This document shows, in pieces, positions 8,658 to 16,620 of a stretch of DNA of 64,000 bases; the stretch's first letter is position 1, and each line of letters starts with the position of its first letter. The DNA lies in contig CAXXQT010000009.1 in assembly GCA_963674575.2 (NCBI GenBank), positions 1,054,001-1,118,000 of the forward strand, written 5' to 3'. A program made the position numbers and the translations under genes. This DNA is from JAAYAY01 sp963674575. Its GTDB lineage: Bacteria; Planctomycetota; Planctomycetia; Pirellulales; Thermoguttaceae. The notes beneath the pieces were generated by a model. It did no database searches and was not told the origin of the DNA. It was given only the letters and a program-made list of their open reading frames with translations.

Positions 8658-8796
8658 CTTAGTAGCGTCCCTCAGCGCTGATCAGCGGTTTCAATACCGG
8701 CCTTCCGGAAGACTGGATTCGCCTCCCCCCAAGCCTTACCATAAAGGCTCGCTCAGTCCCGCCACTCGAGTCCCCCGTCCCAAGTGGAGACACGCC

Positions 8797-10263
8797 ATGA
8801 ACCGCCCGATCATCACGCTCCTTCTCGTTGCCCTGGTATCGGCGTTCCAGCCGGCCCACGTCTCGTCGGCAGACGATGCCCTGAAGATCGGCGCCGCCGA
8901 AACGGGCATCACCCCGCCCGAAGGCTTTCCCATGGCGGGCTACTACCATGAACGACTGGCGACCGGCGTCATCGATCCCCTCAAGGCCAAAGCCGTCGTC
9001 TTCCGTTCCGGCGACCAGGCGGCCGCCTGGGTGGCCGTCGATCTGACTGGCGTCTCCCGCGACCTCTGCGTGGCCGTTCGCAAGCGAGCCTCGGCCGCCA
9101 CGGGCATTGCTCCTGAACATATCGTCGTTTCGGCAACCCATTCCCATACGGCCCCCGACTACACCCGCAACGTCTTCGACTACCTGGCCGGCAAGCTGCC
9201 CGAAGGCGACAAGCCGCCCTACGCGGCCAAACTGATCGAAGGCATTGCCGCGGCCGTCGTCAAAGCCAACCAGGCCGCCGTGCCCGCCAGGTTGAAGACA
9301 GGGGCCGGACAACAGCAGACGCCCGTCTCGTTCAACCGCCGCTTCGTCATGAAAGACGGAAGCGTCCGCACCTGGCAGCGGCTCGAGAATCCCGAAGTCG
9401 TCAAGGCCGCCGGCCCCATCGACCCGGAGATCGGCCTGGCCCTGATCGAGTCGGCCGATGGCGCCAAGCCGCTCGCCCTGTTGAGCAATTTCGCCCTGCA
9501 CCTCGACACCGTCGGAGGGCTCCTGTGGAGCGCCGACTATCCCTACTTCATCGAGCAGGCCGTGCGGAAGGACCTTGACGCCAACGTCGTCTCCGTCTTC
9601 GGCAACGGCGCCTGTGGCGACATCAACCACTGCGATCCGGTCGCCAAAGAACGGAACAAGACCGACTTCATCGGCAACTCCCTGGCCGAAACGATCATCG
9701 CCGCCCTGCCCAAGCTTGAAGCCGTGGAAAAGCCGGCCCTCCAAGTCCGAACCACCACCGTCAAAGTGCCTCTCCAGAAAGTGAGCGAAGAAGACCTGGA
9801 GCAGGCCAAACAGTTGATCCCCGCCGCCCGGGAAGGACAAAAGGTCGACTTCTTCCAGCAGGTCCGGGCCTACAAGGCCGTCGTCCTGGAACAACTCCGC
9901 AGCAAGACCCCGCGGCTGGTCGCAGAAGACTATGTCAACTGGGGCCTCTCCCACGAGTGGTCGGGCGTGGGCGACGCTCTTCCCGTCGAAGTGACCACCA
10001 TCACCCTGGGCGACGACCTGGCCCTGGTCTTCATGCCCGGCGAGATATTCGTCGACCTCGGTCTGGCCATCAAGCAAGCCTCGCCTTATCGCGTGACCAT
10101 GGTCGTCGAACTCTGCAACTGCGTCGAAACCATCTACATCCCCACCCAGGCCGCCACGGCCGGCGGCAGCTACGAGGTGACCAATTCCAACGTCGCCCCC
10201 GGCGCCGGTGAAACCCTCGTCGCCGCCGCCCTCGCCCTTCTCCGGGAATCGCCAAGCCAATGA
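8797..10263 (+). CDS. Secreted neutral/alkaline ceramidase family protein
   Basis: A 488-residue exported protein. The ATG at 8797 follows GTGGAGA by six bases and starts a signal peptide ending HVSSADD. It matches the neutral/alkaline non-lysosomal ceramidase family: an early ITPPEGFPMAGY, the zinc-binding SATHSHTAPDY and the later GNGACGDIN. True ceramidases split ceramide into sphingosine and fatty acid. Planctomycetes carry many shorter relatives of about 450-490 residues like this one, whose substrates are untested, so the role may be hydrolysis of another amide or ester. It lies among glycan-degrading genes but shares no operon with them. Confidence 0.82.
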   Translation: MNRPIITLLLVALVSAFQPAHVSSADDALKIGAAETGITPPEGFPMAGYYHERLATGVIDPLKAKAVVFRSGDQAAAWVAVDLTGVSRDLCVAVRKRASAATGIAPEHIVVSATHSHTAPDYTRNVFDYLAGKLPEGDKPPYAAKLIEGIAAAVVKANQAAVPARLKTGAGQQQTPVSFNRRFVMKDGSVRTWQRLENPEVVKAAGPIDPEIGLALIESADGAKPLALLSNFALHLDTVGGLLWSADYPYFIEQAVRKDLDANVVSVFGNGACGDINHCDPVAKERNKTDFIGNSLAETIIAALPKLEAVEKPALQVRTTTVKVPLQKVSEEDLEQAKQLIPAAREGQKVDFFQQVRAYKAVVLEQLRSKTPRLVAEDYVNWGLSHEWSGVGDALPVEVTTITLGDDLALVFMPGEIFVDLGLAIKQASPYRVTMVVELCNCVETIYIPTQAATAGGSYEVTNSNVAPGAGETLVAAALALLRESPSQ

Positions 10264-10313
10264 GGTCAGAATTCTCGCGGGCAGCGGCAAAGCAACCCTC
10301 CACTTCAACGTGA

Positions 10314-10342
10314 TCTCTCACGGAGGCACAAAGGCACGGAGA
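10314..10342. repeat. Dispersed TCTCACGGAGGCAC-type element, copy 1
   Basis: Reads CTCACGGAGGCACAAAGGC, then ACGGAGA. Translated, it gives the SHGGTKARR-type repeat peptide. A second copy lies inverted at 12079-12105. Confidence 0.7.
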
Positions 10343-10518
10343 TGTTCCAGATTAGCACGCGGATACCGAAGTGATTGATGCGATTGAGAATACCACGGTC
10401 TTGGATCGCGACCCGAAGGCTTGATGGGACACGCTGTTGGTGGCCAGCTGGGTTGACTTAACCATCAGGGGCGATACTCTGAGTTCCATCGGGCCGAGTC
10501 AAGTGCGGAGAAGGCGAT

Positions 10519-10917
10519 ATGGGATACAACCTCTACATTACACGTCGCAAATACCACTTTGACGAGGACGGCCCATCGATTAGTGAGGAGGAATGGCAAA
10601 CGCTTGTGGACTCCGACCCTGAATTGAGCTTCAGACGTGATGACGATCCACTGACCGCGAACTGGAATGGAGATTGCAGATATCCCGACCCATGGTTCGC
10701 TTACTCGGTCGATTACGGTGCGATTGACACCAAGAATCCCGACGATGCAATCGTGACTAAGATGATCCAGATAGCCGCGAAACTCAACGCCAAGGTTCAA
10801 GGGGATGACGGAGAGGTCTATCGTTCCCCAACTGATACTTACTTCGAGGACGATGACACAGATGCAGAATCAGATGTCAAGCCTCCGTGGTGGAAGCGAT
10901 TGCTCGGTCATTCGTAA
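10519..10917 (+). CDS. Small acidic protein of unknown function
   Basis: A 132-residue acidic soluble protein. GGAGAAGG lies just before the ATG. The N-terminal MGYNLYITRRKYHFDEDGP followed by ISEEEWQTLVDSDPEL resembles a widespread family of small bacterial proteins with no assigned function. Aspartate-rich segments alternate with tryptophans (WNGDCRYPDPWFAY) and the end is basic (PPWWKRLLGHS). Such acidic solitary proteins often turn out to be immunity proteins, but no toxin gene is adjacent. The base composition is lower in GC than the neighbouring CAZyme genes, as for other small proteins in this region. Confidence 0.65.
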   Translation: MGYNLYITRRKYHFDEDGPSISEEEWQTLVDSDPELSFRRDDDPLTANWNGDCRYPDPWFAYSVDYGAIDTKNPDDAIVTKMIQIAAKLNAKVQGDDGEVYRSPTDTYFEDDDTDAESDVKPPWWKRLLGHS

Positions 10918-11262
10918 ACGTCCGGTCTCCTGACACTTTGTAGACTGTCCGATCCAACGATACTCGAACCAGCCTACAAAGAATCTCGAATATCGACCGA
11001 TTGATGACGCGCCATGCTGTATGCCGGGTGGTTCTCGACTACATTGCCCCCAAGACTACCTTCCCCCGCGCTCCACGCCAACCCCACGCGTTTCACACGG
11101 CCACCCATCCTGTCCGGGAGGGGTGGCCAAGAAAACCCTGGAAATCTCCCGCCCATGAGCCAAAAGGGGCGAAATTGTGGTTCATCCGACCGAAACGTGC
11201 GCAGGTGCAAGCTGTTGCATCGAAACAGGTTTCGACGCAGACTTTGCGGGAACAAGGGGAGC

Positions 11263-11313
11263 CAGAGAAGAGGCACCGGTACTCCGCGGCAGAGTACCGG
11301 TGCCTCTTCTCTG
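11263..11313. repeat. Perfect 22-bp inverted repeat with 7-base loop
   Basis: The left arm 11263-11284 is CAGAGAAGAGGCACCGG followed by TACTC; the right arm 11292-11313 is its exact reverse complement; the loop is CGCGGCA. No T run follows on either side, so it is not an obvious terminator. Confidence 0.9.
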
Positions 11314-11540
11314 ATCAGCCTCGGCTCGATTCGGCGCTGGTCGGGCGAGCGCATTCTTGAATCGGATGAACCGAAATTGTCGCGGGCGATTTTCGGAAAG
11401 TCCGGAAAGCTCGCTCCATAACTTTACCCTTCCTCACTCTCAGATTCCCCACTTTGACACCTCCCCTCCGATTAGCGTCCATCAACGCCAATCAGCGGTT
11501 CGACCCGTCTGTCCACCAATCCCCGACCCTTTTTCACCAT

Positions 11541-11569
11541 TTGCGTGCCCGCTGTGCGGCGCCTACGAT
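11541..11569 (+). promoter_or_regulatory. Sigma-70-type promoter, TTGCGT-N17-TACGAT
   Basis: The -35 TTGCGT (11541-11546) and -10 TACGAT (11564-11569) are 17 bases apart and about 35 bases before the start at 11605. Both hexamers and the spacing are identical in the duplicated copy at 12487-12515, although the spacer has changed, which supports selection. Confidence 0.6.
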
Positions 11570-11604
11570 GGATTCTCCAACGGAACCACGAGACGACTGC
11601 AACG

Positions 11605-12039
11605 ATGTCCCAGATTCAGCCAGGAACCGATCTCCAACGTGACGACGTTGTCGGCCGGAAACTTGTCGCCGTCCTTCAGTCTCCTGCAATCCTTGAAAAA
11701 GGCATGGAGTGGGTGTACACATATTTCCGGCTCGATAACGGTGCGGTGTTTGCTCTGCCTGTCGAAGACGCAGATGCTTTCCTCGCAGAGGAACCGCGAC
11801 CGGAATGCTCCCCGCAAGACTATCCGGAACTAAAACCCGTGCTGGGCCAGCGAATCGTCAGCGTCCTTCGGAATGGACCGGATTCGGACGCCGGTGAAGA
11901 TTCGCCCTATCTGCTAATGGAAAACAATTACATCATAACGGATGTCATGGGGTATCCGGCCGGGGTTGGATACGCCGGATTGCATCTCTGCAAGCCGGGC
12001 GAAATCGACACTTCCGCGTTGATCGACTTCTTTGCCTGA
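11605..12039 (+). CDS. Protein of unknown function
   Basis: A 144-residue soluble protein, not recognised. It starts MSQIQPGTDLQRDDVVGRKL; an in-frame ATG 60 bases earlier falls inside the promoter region and is rejected. Secondary structure looks mixed, with VYTYFRLDNGAVFALPV suggesting beta strands. Two similar stretches, VVGRKLVAVLQSP and VLGQRIVSVLRNG, suggest an internal duplication of about 70 residues. The gene has its own promoter, nearly identical to that of the large secreted protein that follows, so the two may be co-expressed. Confidence 0.65.
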   Translation: MSQIQPGTDLQRDDVVGRKLVAVLQSPAILEKGMEWVYTYFRLDNGAVFALPVEDADAFLAEEPRPECSPQDYPELKPVLGQRIVSVLRNGPDSDAGEDSPYLLMENNYIITDVMGYPAGVGYAGLHLCKPGEIDTSALIDFFA

Positions 12040-12078
12040 CATAATGACCGACGCCATGCCTGCGATGGCCCGTATCTG

Positions 12079-12105
12079 TCTCCGTGCCTCTGTGCCCCCG
12101 TGAGA
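12079..12105. repeat. Dispersed TCTCACGGAGGCAC-type element, copy 2
   Basis: Inverted relative to 10314-10342: TCTCCGTGCCTCTGTGCCC, then CCGTGAGA. Confidence 0.7.
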
Positions 12106-12136
12106 AACCACCTGCCACGCCGTCTCTCCCAGCCCT

Positions 12137-12559
12137 GGAGGGGTGGCCAAGAAAACCCTGGAAATCCCCCGCCAATCTGCCAAAATGAACCGTCGCCCTC
12201 TGCGCACACGCCTGCTCTTTCACAATTCCACGACCACATCGCATCACCCCTCCGTCGGTGAACGGCCCACGATCGTCTCCCCCCTAGAACACCCCACCTG
12301 TGAGCCAAAAGGGTCGAAATTACCGCGGGCGATTTTCGGAAAGTTCGGAAAGCTCGCCCCAAAACTCAACCCTCCTTCACTCTCAAATTCCCCAACTTGA
12401 CGCCTCCCCTCCCATTAGCGTCCATAGCGCCAATCAGCGGTTCAAACTCTTCTGTCCACCATTTCCCAACCCATTTTCACCATCGTTTGCGTGCCCACCG
12501 CGCGGCGCCTACGATGGATGCTTCGATGGAACCACGAAATCATTGCAAGGAATGAGGCC
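12137..12559 (+). repeat. Duplicated upstream region, copy 2
   Basis: Matches 11117-11604 block by block up to the ribosome site of the following gene; see copy 1. Confidence 0.9.
12487..12515 (+). promoter_or_regulatory. Sigma-70-type promoter, TTGCGT-N17-TACGAT
   Basis: -35 TTGCGT (12487-12492), -10 TACGAT (12510-12515), 44 bases before the ATG at 12560. It is the counterpart of the promoter at 11541-11569. Confidence 0.6.
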
Positions 12560-15500
12560 ATGACGCAACGCGTCGCCACCCCGATTGCCGCTTCTCTCTT
12601 CCTGCTGCTGGCGGTCTCCATGCAGCCCGCCCTGGCCTACAACCCGCCCACCGACACGCAGGGCCCTCTCAAGGTCACCATTGAGGGTCCGAGCGAAGTG
12701 ACCGAAACCGGCGTCGCCTTGCCGGTCAAGGTCCTCCTGGAAAACTCGGGCGACCACCCCGTGAGCGGCACGCTCCGTCTGGCCGTCATCGATCGCTGGA
12801 CCGCCGACCCCGGCAAGGCCGTGGCCTTCCAGGTCGCCCCAGGAGCGAAGGAGCCCGTCGAGTTCTCAGTGACGGCCGGGGCGGGAACCTATTCGGGCCA
12901 CTACCCGATCCATGCCTACGCCGAGTTCGAACTCGACGGCCGAAAGCAGACGGCCCACCCGATCCTGGTTCTCCAGACGAAACTCCCGCTCGCCGAGCGC
13001 GAGCGTCCCGAGTTGAGCTTCGATCCCATCGTCATGGCCCCCAACAGCGAACTGGCCCTCTGGCGCGTCGAGACGCACCGCTCCGTAATCGCTCCCAACG
13101 GCAAGCCCGCCAGGACCATGCCCGTCGGCTGGCAAGGTTCGGATGAAGAGACACGCGGAAACACGGCCATCAGCACGGAAACACTCGATGGCGTGAGCAA
13201 ATCGTGTATCGTCATCCACCCGCCCTGGTCCCAGGGAAATGTGGGCACCCAGTGGATCGAATATCCCGTCAGCCTGCCCGAGTCGACGCCGATCCGGCTT
13301 ACGTTTGCCAACGCCATGACGCCCACCGGCGAGAGCGACGGCGTGACCTTCCGCGTCCGCGTTGCCCCCATCGACGCTCCGGATGGAACGCCGGGCGAGG
13401 TAGTCTTCGAACGCCACACGGCCGCCAAGACCTGGACGCAGGCCCAGGCCGATCTGAGCCCCTTCGCCGGCAAGACGGTCCGCCTCCAGTTGGAATCGCA
13501 TCCCGGTCCGAAGAACAACACGGGCTGGGACCGCTCCTATTGGGCCGAGCCCTTGCTCATCGCCGGCACGCCCGCCGAGGCAATGCCCTTTCCTCCCAGG
13601 CGAGGCATGAAGTGGCGCCACTTAGGCAGTATCACCACGGCGGGCCGAACCTACGACCCGCTACTCTGGCCCGGCAACCGCGGCCTTCTTGATGCCACCA
13701 TCGGCTTCTCCGACGGCAACAAAACCGTCTTCTTCCGCGGCTTCCAGATCAAAGTACTGGGCGGACGGATCGACGACACCCGATCGCCGATCCTGCTGGA
13801 GAAGGTGACCGAAGAACCGGTTGAGACCGGCGTTTGCCTCCGTCACCATTTCCGCTCCCGCATGGGCGCCTTCGACCTGGTCGGGTACATCAGAACAGAC
13901 GCGGGAGGGCTCAAGGCGTCGTTCAAATTGGAAAACATCCCGGAAGCCAAGCCCTGGCAGGCCTGCTACCTGGAGGAAGTGGCCGTTGGCTCATGGAGCC
14001 GGGCTGTCGCCCAGGTCTATTGCGGCGACGGAAACGTGATCCGCCGGCCCCAGAACTTCGAACTCAGCTTCGACGGGCACCGCCTTTCCACGTCCTTTGT
14101 AGGGATTGATTTCGACGGCGGCCTTTCCATGCTCCAGGCCTCCGACGTGCCGCCCCTGAAACTCAAGGTCGCTCCCGAAGACAACACCTGCGCCTTGCAC
14201 ACGGCCCACGACTGCACGCTCACCCTGATCCCAGCCGCCAATGCCTGGGATGCCGTCAAGCTCTGGCGCACAACCAACGGGCTGAAGGCGGCCGGCGGTG
14301 TGAAGAAGGCCGCCGGACGTTTTGTCTTCGACCTCTGGGGCGGACGTTATGGCGAAAGCGCCGAGGCCCTCCGCAAGAGCTTCCGCTACGGCCTGACCGA
14401 CTCCATGGTCGTCTGGCACAATTGGCAGCGTTGGGGCTACGACTACCGCCTCCCCAACATCTGTCCGCCCAACCCGCACCTGGGGACACTCCAGGAGATG
14501 CAGGACCTCAGCAAGGCCTGCGCCGAGGCCGGCGTCGTCTTCGCACCCCACGACAACTACATCGACTTCTACCCCGACGCCGACGGCTTCTCCTACGAAA
14601 AGGTGATCGCCTTCCACCAGTCCGGCCAGCCGGTGAAGGCCTGGATCAACAAGGGCCGCGACGCCCAGAGCTACCGCTACCGGGCCGATGTGATCGATCC
14701 GTTTCTGAAGTCGAACGTGGCCTGGATCCACGACAACCTGGCGGCGACGGGCTACTTCATCGACGTCTGGTCGAGTGCCCGGCCTTATTCCTATTGGACG
14801 AGCGACGGCCGCTTCGTGCCCGCCACTTACACGCAGAAGAAGTGGGGCGAGCTGTTTGCCTGGATCCGCGACGAACTGGGCGGCGACGCCCCGCAGATCT
14901 CCGAAAGCGGCCACGACGGGCTCATCGGCTGGCTCGACGGCGCCCAGACGAACCACCTCCGCGTGGGTGAGCCCCTGCCGGGCGACCGCGGCTGGTGCGT
15001 GTGGAACTGGAAGTGCGACGACGCCGAGCGAACCCCCTGGTTCGACGCCGCCCACCACGACCGCTTCATCCTCCACGGAGCCGGCTACGGCTCCCGCTAT
15101 GCGGGCGGCCTGGACCCAGCGATGCATGGCATGTATAGCGACGACTACATTTGCACCGAGGTCCTCACCGGCCACCCGGCCATGGTCTCCCGTCCCTTCG
15201 GCCGCAACGTGGTCCGCAAATACTGGCTCACCCACGACCTGATGCGGGCCCTCGCCCTGCAAACGATCGAAAACGTGACCTATGCCGACGGCGATCTCCA
15301 CCGCCAGTACGTCGAGTGGTCCGGGGGCGCCAAAGTCTGGGTCAATCGGGGCCAGAGCGATTGGGAGGTGAACAAGGTCACCTTGCCCCAGTATGGCTTC
15401 TTTGCCGAGGCGGTCGATGCCTCGGGCGGGACGGTGATGGCCGGAATCGCCCGCCGCGGCGGTGCGATCGTCGAGTTTGCCTACGGCGGCGAGAAGTTGT

Positions 15501-16267
15501 ATGCCAACGGCCGGCTCCTCGTCGACCAGGCCTGGCCCATTCGCATGAACGTCGACAGCCTGCAGAGCAAGGATGGACGCCAGTTCGTGCTGGACCTCAC
15601 CTGGCAGGCCGACGTGCCCGTGCCCGACGGCCACAGAGGCTTTTTACATTTCTGCGACGACGAGGGCGAGATCCTCTTTCAGGCGAGCCAGCAGAGCGAT
15701 CCCTTCCGGGCCGGCGAGGCAGGCCGCTTCACCGTCAAGGCAACCGGCTCGATCCCGGAAGACGCCCGAGTGGGCGACGAGTACGAGCTTGACTACGGCA
15801 TCTACAGCCCGGGCAGCGGCGGCCGGCTTCACCTTGCCGGTCCCAACACGCCCGATCAGCGGGTCCGCGCCGGCCACCTCGTCGTCGAGGGCGAGGGCGA
15901 TAAGATCACCGGCCTCGCCTGGCGGCCCTACGTGCCCAAGCCCGACCCGTTCCTTGCTCGCTGGAACCCTGAAGCCAGTCCGATTGATTTCGGCATCTTC
16001 AAGACCGCCGGCGGCTGCCAGCTCGGGCCCGAAGGCAAGAGCCTCGTTGTCACGCCGCTGCCCGGCGACCGGGCCCCGGTCTTCGACGTGACCCTCTCAT
16101 GGGATAGGCTCCCATGGAAGAATCTGTCCACCCCGCACCACCTTGAAGCCCTCGCCGAAGACGGCACGGTCCTCACCAAGGCCCCGATTTCCGCCACCGA
16201 CGGTATCGTCACCTTCCAGTGCAAACCCGGCGTCTTCGCCTACCGCCTCGTTGGACAAGAAAGGTAG
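12560..16267 (+). CDS. Large secreted glycoside-hydrolase-like protein (TIM barrel)
   Basis: A 1,235-residue exported protein; GGAATGAGG precedes the ATG and a signal peptide ends near residue 28 (QPALAYN). Residues about 30-130 look like an immunoglobulin-like domain. Residues 150-360 resemble a beta-sandwich carbohydrate-binding region. About 580-900 looks like a (beta/alpha)8 barrel: FVFDLWGGRYGE, MVVWHNWQRWGYDYRLP, FAPHDNYIDFYPD, GYFIDVWSSARPYSYW and PQISESGHDGLIGWLDG are acidic loop motifs typical of barrel strands. The C-terminal 300 residues are again beta-rich. The overall plan resembles uncharacterised relatives of GH101/GH129-type enzymes, but I cannot assign a family firmly. D in FIDVW and E in ISESG are candidate catalytic residues. 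Confidence 0.7.
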   Translation: MTQRVATPIAASLFLLLAVSMQPALAYNPPTDTQGPLKVTIEGPSEVTETGVALPVKVLLENSGDHPVSGTLRLAVIDRWTADPGKAVAFQVAPGAKEPVEFSVTAGAGTYSGHYPIHAYAEFELDGRKQTAHPILVLQTKLPLAERERPELSFDPIVMAPNSELALWRVETHRSVIAPNGKPARTMPVGWQGSDEETRGNTAISTETLDGVSKSCIVIHPPWSQGNVGTQWIEYPVSLPESTPIRLTFANAMTPTGESDGVTFRVRVAPIDAPDGTPGEVVFERHTAAKTWTQAQADLSPFAGKTVRLQLESHPGPKNNTGWDRSYWAEPLLIAGTPAEAMPFPPRRGMKWRHLGSITTAGRTYDPLLWPGNRGLLDATIGFSDGNKTVFFRGFQIKVLGGRIDDTRSPILLEKVTEEPVETGVCLRHHFRSRMGAFDLVGYIRTDAGGLKASFKLENIPEAKPWQACYLEEVAVGSWSRAVAQVYCGDGNVIRRPQNFELSFDGHRLSTSFVGIDFDGGLSMLQASDVPPLKLKVAPEDNTCALHTAHDCTLTLIPAANAWDAVKLWRTTNGLKAAGGVKKAAGRFVFDLWGGRYGESAEALRKSFRYGLTDSMVVWHNWQRWGYDYRLPNICPPNPHLGTLQEMQDLSKACAEAGVVFAPHDNYIDFYPDADGFSYEKVIAFHQSGQPVKAWINKGRDAQSYRYRADVIDPFLKSNVAWIHDNLAATGYFIDVWSSARPYSYWTSDGRFVPATYTQKKWGELFAWIRDELGGDAPQISESGHDGLIGWLDGAQTNHLRVGEPLPGDRGWCVWNWKCDDAERTPWFDAAHHDRFILHGAGYGSRYAGGLDPAMHGMYSDDYICTEVLTGHPAMVSRPFGRNVVRKYWLTHDLMRALALQTIENVTYADGDLHRQYVEWSGGAKVWVNRGQSDWEVNKVTLPQYGFFAEAVDASGGTVMAGIARRGGAIVEFAYGGEKLYANGRLLVDQAWPIRMNVDSLQSKDGRQFVLDLTWQADVPVPDGHRGFLHFCDDEGEILFQASQQSDPFRAGEAGRFTVKATGSIPEDARVGDEYELDYGIYSPGSGGRLHLAGPNTPDQRVRAGHLVVEGEGDKITGLAWRPYVPKPDPFLARWNPEASPIDFGIFKTAGGCQLGPEGKSLVVTPLPGDRAPVFDVTLSWDRLPWKNLSTPHHLEALAEDGTVLTKAPISATDGIVTFQCKPGVFAYRLVGQER

Positions 16268-16291
16268 CAGGCACGCTCCGCCGTGCCGTCC
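16247..16291 (+). repeat. Direct repeat spanning the gene end, copy 1
   Basis: CTCGTTGGACAAGAAAGGTA then GCAGGCACGCTCCGCCGTGCC. It includes the stop codon TAG (16265-16267) and a small hairpin GGCACG/CGTGCC (16270-16287). A diverged copy is at 16519-16564. Confidence 0.75.
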
Positions 16292-16518
16292 GCCAAGCCG
16301 ATCACCGACGCCAACCAACCGACGGCCCACCATGAGCGACGAGCCACTTCGGGGCGTTTGCATTGCCCGGGTCAACCGGAGCAATGCGGATCGGTGACAT
16401 GGAAGCCGGTCCATGGTGGGCCGTCGTTCGTTGGCCGACGCTTCAAACCGGCGCGGGCTGGAAAGCGGTTGGCTTGGGAAGGGCTGGCGGATGTGGTTCA
16501 CTCTGGCCCACCCTACGT

Positions 16519-16564
16519 CTCGTTGGACAAGAAGAGTAGCAGCCCGCGCTCCGTCGTGCAGTCC
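16519..16564 (+). repeat. Direct repeat, copy 2
   Basis: CTCGTTGGACAAGAAGAGTA then GCAGCCCGCGCTCCGTCGTGC. It repeats the last codons and 3' flank of the preceding gene about 270 bases further on. Confidence 0.75.
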
Positions 16565-16588
16565 TCCCTATCGACCTCGCATCAGAAA

Positions 16589-16620
16589 CCTACAGCCTCC
16601 AGTCTTCAGTCTCCAGCCTT
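16589..16620. repeat. CCTCCAGTCTCC-type dispersed element, copy 1
   Basis: CCTACAGCCTCCAGTCTTCA then GTCTCCAGCCTT, ending one base before the minus-strand stop codon. The reverse complement recurs at 35534-35565. Confidence 0.7.

Larger units (their letters stand above)
8361..8796. other. Repeat-filled spacer upstream of the ceramidase-family gene
   Basis: No gene. It holds a CACGAAGAAC-type element (8551-8590) and copy 4 of the GTAGGGTGCGTC palindrome (8637-8657). A possible promoter, TGGATT-N17-TACCAT, lies close to the next start codon. The minus-strand frame across 8371-8652 reads the familiar repeat peptide TKNTKRHE and is not a gene. Confidence 0.6.
10918..11604. other. Non-coding stretch holding the first copy of a duplicated upstream region
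   Basis: No credible gene. It contains the first copy of a long duplicated segment (11117-11604), a 22-bp perfect hairpin (11263-11313) and a promoter (11541-11569) for the next gene. Confidence 0.7.
11117..11604 (+). repeat. Duplicated upstream region, copy 1
   Basis: It shares ordered blocks with 12137-12559: GGAGGGGTGGCCAAGAAAAC (11117 and 12137), GAGCCAAAAGGG, CGCGGGCGATTTTCGGAAAG, CCAATCAGCGGTTC and the promoter block GCGGCGCCTACGATGGA. Copy 1 has an extra insertion of about 200 bases that includes the hairpin at 11263-11313. Confidence 0.9.
12040..12559. other. Non-coding stretch holding the second copy of the duplicated upstream region
   Basis: No gene. It contains a TCTCACGGAGGCAC-type element (12079-12105), copy 2 of the duplicated region (12137-12559) and the promoter of the next gene. 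Confidence 0.7.
16268..16620. other. Repeat-filled spacer between convergent genes
   Basis: No gene. It contains the direct repeat copies described separately, words such as CCATGGTGGGCCG and GGCCCACCCTACG typical of short dispersed repeats, and a CCTCCAGTCTCC-type element against the downstream stop. Confidence 0.6.

Noticed and set aside
11263..11313. Intrinsic terminator
   Set aside because: No T run on either side, and the nearest upstream plus-strand gene ends 346 bases before.
11001..11421. Two overlapping plus-strand frames
   Set aside because: They read the duplicated non-coding region and the hairpin; no ribosome site or family match.
13991..15634. A 547-codon minus-strand frame
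   Set aside because: Shadow of the large secreted protein at 12560-16267.
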